This document shows positions 7,702 to 14,691 of a DNA stretch of 64,000 bases, piece by piece. The notes beneath the pieces are model-generated. The model did no database searches. It saw only the letters and a list, made by a program, of their open reading frames with translations, and was not told the DNA's origin. Within the stretch, counting starts at the first letter, position 1. Every line of letters starts with the position of its first letter. A program made the translations under genes and the position numbers. Source of the stretch: Sulfuriferula sp. (GTDB lineage: Bacteria > Pseudomonadota > Gammaproteobacteria > Burkholderiales > Sulfuriferulaceae); contig JARLJL010000009.1 in assembly GCA_031291235.1 (NCBI GenBank), positions 372,208 to 436,207 of the forward strand, written 5' to 3'.

Positions 7702-8382
7702 ATGCGTACCCGTATTGCTGCAAAAGTACTGAACAAACTCGGCGTCCTGACCACCGCCGCCATGCTGACCACCGGCCCGGCACTGGCGGACGGTCAGTTG
7801 CGCAAGCTGCCCGACCCGCTACAGGACATGCCCGCCACAAGCTCGTCAACCCCGCAAACCGCGGTATTGGCAGGCGGGTGTTTCTGGGGCGTCGACGGCG
7901 TATTCAAACACGTCAAAGGCGTCATCAGTTCGACCGCAGGATATGCCGGCGGCCAGGCCACCACCGCCAGCTATTATCAGGTCAGCCGTAGCACAACCGG
8001 CCATGCCGAATCGGTGAAGGTGGTATACGACCCCAGACAGATTTCCTACGGACAGTTGCTCAAGATCTACTTCTCGGTCGCGCTCAACCCGACCGAGCTC
8101 AATTATCAGGGCCCTGATTACGGGTCGCAATACCGGTCGGCGATTTTCTACACCAGCCCGGCGCAGCAGCAGGTAGCGCAAGCTTATATCAAACAATTGC
8201 AGGACATGAAGGTGTATGCCGCGCCTATCGTGACGCAGGTAGTGGCGCTGCCCGCGTTTTACCCGGCCGAAGATTACCATCAGGATTATCTGGCGCTGCA
8301 TCCCGACCAGCCCTATATCGTCGCCAACGATTTGCCCAAGCTCGAGCACCTGCGCCAGCAATTTCCCGGGGTCTATAAATGA
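7702..8382 (+). CDS. msrA: Exported peptide-methionine (S)-S-oxide reductase MsrA
   Basis: A 226-residue MsrA with an N-terminal signal peptide (about residues 1-29, ending GPALAD), so it should act in the periplasm. The active-site motif GGCFWG places catalytic Cys60; GYAGG, GHAESVKVVYD and the YGSQYRSAIF and EDYHQDYL motifs follow the family. Cys60 is the only cysteine, so this is a one-Cys enzyme without an internal resolving thiol. ATG 7702 has AGGAG six bases upstream; an extended frame starting at 7600 would bury the signal peptide. The stop overlaps the next gene (ATGA). It is first gene of the SigF-linked operon. Confidence 0.93.
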   Translation: MRTRIAAKVLNKLGVLTTAAMLTTGPALADGQLRKLPDPLQDMPATSSSTPQTAVLAGGCFWGVDGVFKHVKGVISSTAGYAGGQATTASYYQVSRSTTGHAESVKVVYDPRQISYGQLLKIYFSVALNPTELNYQGPDYGSQYRSAIFYTSPAQQQVAQAYIKQLQDMKVYAAPIVTQVVALPAFYPAEDYHQDYLALHPDQPYIVANDLPKLEHLRQQFPGVYK

Positions 8383-8972
8383 GCCGCGCCCCTGTCATTC
8401 ATCCGCTGTGGTTGCGAATGACCCACTGGATCAACGCGCTGGCAGTATTGGTCATGGTGACGAGCGGCTGGAAAATCTACAACGCCTCGCCGATTTTCCA
8501 TTTCAGCTTTCCCGACGGCATTACCTTCGGCGGCTGGCTGGGCGGCGCCTTGCTGTGGCATTTCTTCGCGATGTGGGTACTGATAGGCAACGGGCTGATT
8601 TATCTGGGGCTGAATCTCGCAAGCGGCAGGCTTAAGCGCAAATTCTTCCCGATTTCGCCTAGGGCCGTACTGACTGAAACGCTGGCCGCCATCAAAGGCA
8701 AGCTCTCGCACGCCAACCTGAGTAACTACAACCAGCCGCAGAAACTGGCTTACCTGTTCATCATCGTCGATACCCTGCTGCTGGTGCTGTCCGGGCTGGC
8801 GGTATGGAAGTCGGTGCAATTCCCATTATTGCGAGAGTTGATGGGCGGCTACGATAACGCGCGCATCGTACATTTCGCGGCGATGTCCGCACTGGTGGCT
8901 GTGGTGACGATACATGTGGTCATGGTGGCGCTGGTACCGCGCACGCTGTTGCTGATGATACGCGGACGTTAA
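8379..8972 (+). CDS. Membrane cytochrome b561/YedZ1-like subunit, partner of the downstream molybdoenzyme
   Basis: A 197-residue protein with four main membrane segments and histidines placed as in the cytochrome b561/Ni-Fe-hydrogenase b-subunit fold: HPLWLRMTHWINAL near residue 7-20, LLWHFFAMW near 59, IVHFAAM near 167 and TIHVVMVAL near 181. It probably carries two b hemes and passes quinol electrons to the YedY-type enzyme encoded next, replacing MsrQ, to which it is not closely similar. It overlaps msrA by four bases and is followed after 10 bases by the molybdoenzyme gene. Confidence 0.85.
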   Translation: MSRAPVIHPLWLRMTHWINALAVLVMVTSGWKIYNASPIFHFSFPDGITFGGWLGGALLWHFFAMWVLIGNGLIYLGLNLASGRLKRKFFPISPRAVLTETLAAIKGKLSHANLSNYNQPQKLAYLFIIVDTLLLVLSGLAVWKSVQFPLLRELMGGYDNARIVHFAAMSALVAVVTIHVVMVALVPRTLLLMIRGR

Positions 8973-8982
8973 GGAAAACAAC

Positions 8983-9756
8983 ATGTTCAAACCCAAAAGA
9001 ATCCAGTTACTCGACGAGCCGGCCGTGGTAAAAGCCGCCCTGCAGGCATTGCCGCAACCTTCGCGTCGTCTGTTTTTACAACGCGGGCTGTCGCTGGGCG
9101 GGCTAGCGCTGCTGACCGGCTGCACGCTGACCGATGAAGATTCGGCGGAACAGGCGTTGATGCGCGTATCCCGCTTCAACGACAAGGTACAGGCATGGCT
9201 GTTCGACCCCAACAAGCTGGCGCCCACTTACCCGGAATCGATGATTACCCGGCCGTTCCCGTTCAATGCCTATTACGGTATCGAGGATGTGCCCAAGGTG
9301 GACGGCAGCCGCTACGTGCTCGAGCTCAGCGGCATGATCGCCGACAAACGCCCATGGACGCTGGAACAGCTGCACCGGTTGCCGCAAGTCAGCCAGGTAA
9401 CGCGACATATCTGCGTGGAGGGCTGGAGTGCGATAGGCAAGTGGGGCGGGGTACCGTTCGCGACTTTCCTTAAGCGCATCGGCGCCGATCTGACGGCCAA
9501 ATATGTCGGCTTCAAATGCGCGGACGATTATTACACCAGCATAGACATGCCGACAGCGCTGCACCCGCAGACCCAGCTCACCCTGACTTACGACGGGCAG
9601 ACGCTGCCGGCGCAATACGGCTACCCGATGAAACTGCGTATCCCCACCAAGCTGGGCTACAAGAATCCGAAACATATCACCGCAATTTACGTAACCAATG
9701 TCTATCCCGGCGGCTATTGGGAAGACCAGGGTTACAACTGGTTCGGCGGCAGCTGA
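8983..9756 (+). CDS. YedY1-type molybdopterin-dependent oxidoreductase, likely Tat-exported lipoprotein
   Basis: A 257-residue sulfite-oxidase-fold protein. SRRLFLQRG (Arg28-Arg29) is a twin-arginine signal, and the hydrophobic stretch ends in LTGC (Cys47), a lipobox, suggesting membrane anchoring after export. RHICVEGWSAIGKWGGVPF carries Cys144, aligned with the molybdenum-ligating Cys of MsrP. The C-terminal YGYPMKLRIPTKLGYKNPKHI resembles the MsrP substrate/cofactor region. It is shorter than MsrP and belongs to the branch paired with a b-type cytochrome. In Azospira suillum the homologous YedY1 regenerates oxidised MrpX; the same role is inferred from the identical neighbourhood. Confidence 0.88.
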   Translation: MFKPKRIQLLDEPAVVKAALQALPQPSRRLFLQRGLSLGGLALLTGCTLTDEDSAEQALMRVSRFNDKVQAWLFDPNKLAPTYPESMITRPFPFNAYYGIEDVPKVDGSRYVLELSGMIADKRPWTLEQLHRLPQVSQVTRHICVEGWSAIGKWGGVPFATFLKRIGADLTAKYVGFKCADDYYTSIDMPTALHPQTQLTLTYDGQTLPAQYGYPMKLRIPTKLGYKNPKHITAIYVTNVYPGGYWEDQGYNWFGGS

Positions 9757-9820
9757 TCGTTCAGCGGCCCTGATGTACGGCAATATCGCCGTTTTATTTT
9801 TACTTTAGGAGAGAACTGAA

Positions 9821-10060
9821 ATGCGTAAATTATTTGCTACCCTGATTGCTGCCGGTTTTGTATTCGCCGGTACCCAGGCTTTTGCCGACGACATGATGAA
9901 AAACGACAGTATGGCAAAGCCTGCCATGGCCAAAGATGAAATGAACAACCACACCATGGCGCATGAAGGCATGAAAGCGAAAAAACCCCATGCCAAAAAA
10001 ACCATGGAAAAAGACGGCATGAAAAAGGATGACATGAGCAAGGACAGCATGGCGAAATAA
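9821..10060 (+). CDS. mrpX: MrpX-like exported methionine-rich peptide
   Basis: A 79-residue precursor with signal peptide MRKLFATLIAAGFVFAGTQAFA. The mature 57-residue peptide has 11 methionines and 13 lysines and no cysteine or aromatic residue. Met recurs in short units such as KDGMKKDDMSKDSM. AGGAGA precedes the ATG. In Azospira suillum such a peptide is a sacrificial sink for hypochlorite in the periplasm and is re-reduced by YedY1. Here it is the last gene of the msrA operon beneath a SigF-type promoter. Sequence similarity is compositional, so the name rests on composition, export and context. Confidence 0.85.
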   Translation: MRKLFATLIAAGFVFAGTQAFADDMMKNDSMAKPAMAKDEMNNHTMAHEGMKAKKPHAKKTMEKDGMKKDDMSKDSMAK

Positions 10061-10068
10061 TGCCGCAC

Positions 10069-10099
10069 GCCCGCACGTCGGTACAAGCCGGCTGCGGGC
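10069..10099 (+). terminator. GC-rich hairpin after mrpX
   Basis: GCCCGCA (10069-10075) pairs with TGCGGGC (10093-10099), with a further CGG/CCG pairing inside. It begins nine bases after the mrpX stop. It lacks a U-tract, so it may protect the transcript 3' end or mark rho-dependent ending rather than act as a classic terminator. Confidence 0.35.
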
Positions 10100-10193
10100 A
10101 AATCCGTACGCCGTCCGCCCGCCGGACTACACTTGATATCCCACCCGCTTCACGGCATGATGCGCTGAATACTTTTCCGGCGACAACGTGCCC

Positions 10194-10898
10194 ATGACGG
10201 CAACTCTGATTGTTATATGCCTGCTGCTGATCGCACTGTTGGCCGCAATCGCGCACAAACTCCGCCTGGCGCGCCGCGCCGACTACATCCGTACCTGCAG
10301 CTTCCCTAAAGGGTTATACGACCGACTCATCAAGCGCCACCCGGAGCTGACCCTGAACGATTGCCATCTGGTAAGCCGTGCGCTGCGGCAGTTTTTCCTC
10401 GCCCATTTGCACAGCGGCCACAAATTCGTCTCCATGCCGTCGCAGGTGGCAGACGATCTGTGGCACGAATTCATACTCTATACCAAACACTACGATCAAT
10501 TCTGCCGTCAGGCTTTCGGCCGCTTCATGCATCACACGCCGGCCGTGGTGCTGAGCGCAGACCGGCAGGACAACACCGGCCTGCGACGGTGCTGGTGGTA
10601 CACCTGCAGAGAGGAGAATATCAACCCGCGCCAGCCGGTGCGCTTGCCGTTACTGTTCGCGCTGGATGCCAAGCTCAACATTGCTGACGGTTTCCGTTAC
10701 GTTGCCGACTGCGCCTCGGTGCGGCGATTAAATGATAAAACCGGCAACGCCGGATCAACCGTTTACTGCGGCGGTGATTTCAGCAGCACAGACTTCGATA
10801 GCAGTACCGACGGGTTCGGCGATGCCGCAACGGCAGACAGCGGCGATGCCGGCGATAGCGGGAGCGGATGCGGCGGTGGCTGCAGCGGCGGCGACTGA
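10194..10898 (+). CDS. Membrane-anchored protein with Gly/Cys-rich C-terminal tail, function unknown
   Basis: A 234-residue protein. An N-terminal membrane helix (TLIVICLLLIALLAAIA) precedes a conserved-looking domain (about residues 35-130) with SMPSQVADDLWHEFILYTKHYDQFC and FMHHTP, a pattern seen in uncharacterised glycine-rich-domain proteins. The last 50 residues are rich in Asp, Ser and Gly and end SGCGGGCSGGD, with Cys residues spaced CGGGC that could bind metal. ATG 10194 was preferred; a GTG two codons earlier is possible. It follows the mrpX operon by 133 bases, past a hairpin, so common regulation is uncertain. Confidence 0.72.
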   Translation: MTATLIVICLLLIALLAAIAHKLRLARRADYIRTCSFPKGLYDRLIKRHPELTLNDCHLVSRALRQFFLAHLHSGHKFVSMPSQVADDLWHEFILYTKHYDQFCRQAFGRFMHHTPAVVLSADRQDNTGLRRCWWYTCREENINPRQPVRLPLLFALDAKLNIADGFRYVADCASVRRLNDKTGNAGSTVYCGGDFSSTDFDSSTDGFGDAATADSGDAGDSGSGCGGGCSGGD

Positions 10899-11008
10899 TG
10901 CGCCAGCCCCCGGTCGCCAGTAACAGGTTCATCAGCCGCACGATGCTTTGCTTGCCTCATTCCCTATCCCCGCCATGCGCGGTATGATGCACAAAACGCG
11001 GGAGAGCC

Positions 11009-12469
11009 ATGTTTAAATTCTTAAAACCCAGAAAACCCGAACCGACCGAAATAACGCCAGCCGAACCTGCCGTCATTCCGGCCTCTGTTCCAGTTGCACC
11101 GGATCCGACCGCCCTGATCTCCGAACCGGAAACCGAGGCGAACAATCAGCCGGAACGCAGCCTGAGCATTAACACGCAGGATATCGCCCAGGATCAGGTA
11201 ATCACCGATGCGCTGGATATTCCCACTCACGGCGAGCGCAACACCGGCAGCGAAATGCTCAAACGCTTTCTCGGACGGCAACCTGTGCTCGATAACGGGC
11301 AGCACATCATGGGTTACGAATTCAGCCTGCGTAACAGCATAGACGCGCCGATCACGCCGACCTTGCAACAGATGCGCGACGAGATGCTAGTGGCCAGCCT
11401 GATTGATTTCGATGTCAAGCCGGCGCTCGGCAATAAGCTGGCTTTTATCGGCATGGCACCGGCCATGTTAAGCAGCGACTGGTTGGCCATGCTGCCCGCG
11501 CGCAATATCGTGCTGGCTGTCGATTGCACGCAGCTGACCGATATCGACGCGACTGTAGTGCAATGTCAGGCACGCATCGAAGAAGGATTCGCCATCGCGC
11601 TGGATAACGCGATCGATAGCGACGAACTGGAACCGCTGCTTAATCTGGCCAAATTCATACGCTTCGATACCCGCCGCTACAATGCCATCGCATTGAGCAA
11701 ACAGGTAATCGCCGCCCGCCGGTTGAGCAGTGCGCGGCTGATCGCAATGCGCGTTGAAACCGATGACGATTTTCAGGCCTGTCATACCATGGCCTTTAAC
11801 TGCTTTCAGGGCTTTTATTTTACCCAGCGCCAGCCGAATGCGCCGCATCGCATCGATCCGAACCGCATCCGCGTCATCGAGCTGCTCAATATGGTCACCA
11901 GTCAGGCCGAAATCCCGGCGCTGGAAACGGTGCTCAAACGCGACGCGATGTTGTCGTACAAGCTGCTGACCTTCGTCAATTCGGCCGCCAACGGCTTGTC
12001 GCGCAAGCTTGAATCCATCTCCCAGGTACTGATATTGCTCGGCTACAACCAGTTCTACCGCTGGCTGACGCTGTTATTGTTCAATAGCGGGCAATCCGAC
12101 ATGCGCGACCAGACGCTGTTGCAGAATGCACTAATCCGGGCTCGTCTTACCGAACTGCTGGGTGCCGAGCAACTGACCGCCGCCGACCGCGACAGCCTGT
12201 TCATCGCCGGCATTTTTTCGCTGCTGGATGCCTTGCTCAATGTACCGATGGAGCAGGCCGTTGCGCAACTCAACCTGTCCGACAAACTCACCCAGGCCTT
12301 GCTGCTGGATCAGGGCGTTTATGCGCCGTATCTGCGACTCGCCATCGCCTGTGAGAACGGCGATCAACACCGGATCGACGCACTTGCCGCCAGCGCCAAT
12401 CTGAGTGTCGACGCCGTCAATCTGGCGCATGTAAAGGCGCTGATCTGGGCTGAAGGATTCGCTGTTTAA
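11009..12469 (+). CDS. HDOD-domain signalling protein with degenerate EAL-like domain (YuxH type)
   Basis: A 486-residue protein. Residues 1-80 are Pro/Glu-rich and probably disordered. LKRFLGRQPVLDNGQHIMGYEFSLRN near residues 84-108 starts an EAL-like domain in which the catalytic ExL reads YEFSL and downstream metal ligands are not evident, so cyclic-di-GMP hydrolysis is unlikely. An HDOD domain follows (about 290-480; PALETVLKRDAMLSYKLLTFVNSA and SISQVLILLGYNQFYRWL). Such proteins act as signalling scaffolds. It stands alone, converging with a minus-strand gene whose stop overlaps this one by four bases. Confidence 0.87.
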   Translation: MFKFLKPRKPEPTEITPAEPAVIPASVPVAPDPTALISEPETEANNQPERSLSINTQDIAQDQVITDALDIPTHGERNTGSEMLKRFLGRQPVLDNGQHIMGYEFSLRNSIDAPITPTLQQMRDEMLVASLIDFDVKPALGNKLAFIGMAPAMLSSDWLAMLPARNIVLAVDCTQLTDIDATVVQCQARIEEGFAIALDNAIDSDELEPLLNLAKFIRFDTRRYNAIALSKQVIAARRLSSARLIAMRVETDDDFQACHTMAFNCFQGFYFTQRQPNAPHRIDPNRIRVIELLNMVTSQAEIPALETVLKRDAMLSYKLLTFVNSAANGLSRKLESISQVLILLGYNQFYRWLTLLLFNSGQSDMRDQTLLQNALIRARLTELLGAEQLTAADRDSLFIAGIFSLLDALLNVPMEQAVAQLNLSDKLTQALLLDQGVYAPYLRLAIACENGDQHRIDALAASANLSVDAVNLAHVKALIWAEGFAV

Positions 12470-12945
12470 AATTCGTCCTCGCTGCCGGCCCAGGTCGCAT
12501 TGAGGTTGACTGCATTCTCCGCCACCGACATGCCGCGCTTGACGATAAAACCTTTACCGGCGACGCTTAACAGCAGATGATGGTTGTCGGGGAATTCGGT
12601 CAGCATCCAGTATATCTCGGACGGATGTACCGGCATGTCGTTGCGCATCAGATGCCTGACCAGCAATCGCTCATCCTCGACCTTGACCAGAAACGGCATG
12701 GGCAGCTTGTGCGGCAACAATTGCTGATGCACCACCCACTCGATCGGCGTAGGACGGCGGCCGGGCTGACGCCGGGCATCGATACGAAAATGCGCGCCGC
12801 CGCCGGCTTCCTTTACCAATTCGCTGACCCAGCCTATGCTCAGACCGTCATGCACGATAATGGTCTTGCCTGCGAAACGCGCCATAAAGCGTTCGCGTAA
12901 TACTGTAGGATTGGAGCGGAATACCGCTATAATCTTATTTATCAT
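12466..12945 (-). CDS. Hypothetical protein, unrecognised family
   Basis: A 159-residue soluble-looking protein with no signal peptide or membrane segment and no family I can name. Features visible are an N-terminal basic segment (FRSNPTVLRERFMARFAGK), a conserved-looking IIVHDGLSIGWVSELVKEAGGGAHFRID, and RRPTPIEWVVHQQLLPHKLPM in the middle. ATG 12945 is used; an ATG 11 codons upstream (12978) would overlap metX. Starts of this gene and divergent metX are only 17 bases apart, so each promoter must lie inside the other gene. Codon use resembles neighbouring genes. Confidence 0.65.
   Translation of the reverse strand: MINKIIAVFRSNPTVLRERFMARFAGKTIIVHDGLSIGWVSELVKEAGGGAHFRIDARRQPGRRPTPIEWVVHQQLLPHKLPMPFLVKVEDERLLVRHLMRNDMPVHPSEIYWMLTEFPDNHHLLLSVAGKGFIVKRGMSVAENAVNLNATWAGSEDEF
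12928..12933 (+). promoter_or_regulatory. metX: Possible metX -10 box within the divergent gene
   Basis: A perfect TATAAT hexamer occurs 29 bases before the metX start, inside the first codons of the opposite gene. No convincing -35 was found at 16-18 bases upstream, so an activator may be needed, or this is chance. Confidence 0.35.
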
Positions 12946-12962
12946 AATCAACGTTAATATCC

Positions 12963-14105
12963 ATGCAACCAGTTTCAACCAATAACGCGTCGGTCGGAGT
13001 CGTGTCGCCGCAAACCGCTCGTTTCGATACGGCGCTCACGCTCAAAAGCGGCGCAGTGCTACCGGGCTACGACCTCGTTTACGAGACCTACGGCACGCTG
13101 AATGCCGACAAAAACAATGCTATTCTGGTATGTCATGCGCTGTCTGGCAACCATCACGTTGCCGGCATGCATGCGCCTGAGGATAAAAAACCGGGCTGGT
13201 GGGACAATATGATAGGGCCGGGCAAGCCGGTCGATACCAACCGTTTCTTTGTCATCGGCGTCAACAATCTGGGCGGCTGTCACGGTTCCACCGGACCGGC
13301 ATCTATCAATCCGGCAACGGGACAGGCTTTCGGTTCATCCTTTCCGCTGGTCACAGTAGAAGACTGGGTTGCTTCACAGGCGCGCCTCGCCGATTACCTC
13401 GGCATCCAGCAATTTGCAGCCATCATGGGCGGCTCGCTCGGCGGCATGCAGGTACTGCAATGGAGCATCGGCCTGCCGCAGCGCGTGCGCAATTGTCTGG
13501 TCATCGCCTCGGCACCAAAACTGACGGCGCAGAATATCGCGTTCAACGACGTGGCGCGGCAGGCTATCCTGACCGACCCGGATTTCCACGGCGGCGATTT
13601 TTACGCGCATCACACGCATCCGCGCCGCGGCTTGCGCCTGGCGCGCATGCTGGGGCACATTACCTATTTGTCCGACGATGTCATGGGCAGCAAGTTCGGC
13701 CGCATATTGCGCGGCGGCAGTTTCAACTACGGCTACGACGTCGAATTCGAGATCGAATCCTACTTGCGTTATCAGGGCGACAAATTTGCCGACTCGTTCG
13801 ATGCCAACACCTATCTGCTGATGACCAAAGCGCTGGATTACTTCGACCCTACGCACCATCATCCCGAAGCGGGGCTGACCGCCGCACTGAAGCCGGCTCA
13901 GGCAGATTTTTTAGTCGTATCGTTCACCACCGACTGGCGTTTTGCCCCGGAGCGTTCGCGCGAAATCGTCAAGGCGCTGCTCGATAACGAACGCAATGTC
14001 AGTTATGCCGAAATCGTTTCCGGCCACGGGCACGACGCATTCCTGATGCCGGATGCGCATTATCACGCGCTGGTGCGCGCTTACATGGAAAGGGTGACGA
14101 CCTGA
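12963..14105 (+). CDS. metX: Homoserine O-acyltransferase MetX (succinyl or acetyl donor)
   Basis: A 380-residue alpha/beta hydrolase-fold enzyme that activates L-homoserine for methionine synthesis. The nucleophile elbow [10 protein letters not shown] (about residue 155), the FTTDWRF Asp motif (about 319) and GHGHDAFL (about 350) give the Ser-Asp-His triad. Most proteobacterial MetX enzymes use succinyl-CoA, so the donor is probably succinyl, but this is inference from taxonomy. It overlaps metW by one base (TGATG), the usual metXW operon of betaproteobacteria. Confidence 0.95.
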   Translation: MQPVSTNNASVGVVSPQTARFDTALTLKSGAVLPGYDLVYETYGTLNADKNNAILVCHALSGNHHVAGMHAPEDKKPGWWDNMIGPGKPVDTNRFFVIGVNNLGGCHGSTGPASINPATGQAFGSSFPLVTVEDWVASQARLADYLGIQQFAAIMGGSLGGMQVLQWSIGLPQRVRNCLVIASAPKLTAQNIAFNDVARQAILTDPDFHGGDFYAHHTHPRRGLRLARMLGHITYLSDDVMGSKFGRILRGGSFNYGYDVEFEIESYLRYQGDKFADSFDANTYLLMTKALDYFDPTHHHPEAGLTAALKPAQADFLVVSFTTDWRFAPERSREIVKALLDNERNVSYAEIVSGHGHDAFLMPDAHYHALVRAYMERVTT

Positions 14106-14686
14106 TGCGCCACGATTTTCAAATTATCGCCGACTGGGTCAAGCCCAGCGCCAAGGTGCTGGATCTGGGTTGCGGCGACGGCAATCTGTTGAAGTACCTG
14201 CAAAATTCGCGTCAGGTGCGCGGTTACGGGGTAGAGCTGGCCGACGGCAACGTGCTGGCCTGCGTGCAAAACGGCGTCAATGTGATCCAGCGCGACCTGG
14301 AGGCGGGGCTGGCGGAATTCGCCTCGGACAGCTTCGATTACGTGATATTGTCGCAAACGCTGCAGGCGATGCATCATACCGAGGCGATTTTGCGCGAAAT
14401 GCTGCGCGTCGGCCGCGAAGGTATCGTGACATTTCCCAATTTCGGTTATTGGAAGAATCGCATGCAGGTCCTGCGCGGCAACATGCCGGTATCGGCGGAT
14501 ATCCCTTACCAATGGTATAACACGCCCAACGTTCACCTGTGTACCATGCATGATTTCGAAGCGCTGTGCGACCGGCTCGATATTCACATCAGCGAACGCA
14601 TCGTGATGACCGCCGGCAAGCCGGTCAGCTTCCTGCGTAACCTCACCGGCAGCCTTGCCGTATACCGGTTTGAACGAAAAAAATAG
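14105..14686 (+). CDS. metW: MetW, methyltransferase-fold partner of MetX
   Basis: A 193-residue class I SAM-methyltransferase-fold protein. KVLDLGCGDGNLLKYL (about residues 19-34) is motif I, and FDYVILSQTLQAMHH (about 77-91) and EGIVTFPNFGYW follow the MetW family. MetW is required with MetX for homoserine acylation in several proteobacteria, although a methylated product is not established. The start codon overlaps the metX stop, showing translational coupling. Confidence 0.93.
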   Translation: MRHDFQIIADWVKPSAKVLDLGCGDGNLLKYLQNSRQVRGYGVELADGNVLACVQNGVNVIQRDLEAGLAEFASDSFDYVILSQTLQAMHHTEAILREMLRVGREGIVTFPNFGYWKNRMQVLRGNMPVSADIPYQWYNTPNVHLCTMHDFEALCDRLDIHISERIVMTAGKPVSFLRNLTGSLAVYRFERKK

Positions 14687-14691
14687 CCGCC

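Noticed and set aside
12900-12962. SAM riboswitch upstream of metX
   Set aside because: Only 17 bases separate the start codons, too short for any known SAM riboswitch outside coding sequence.
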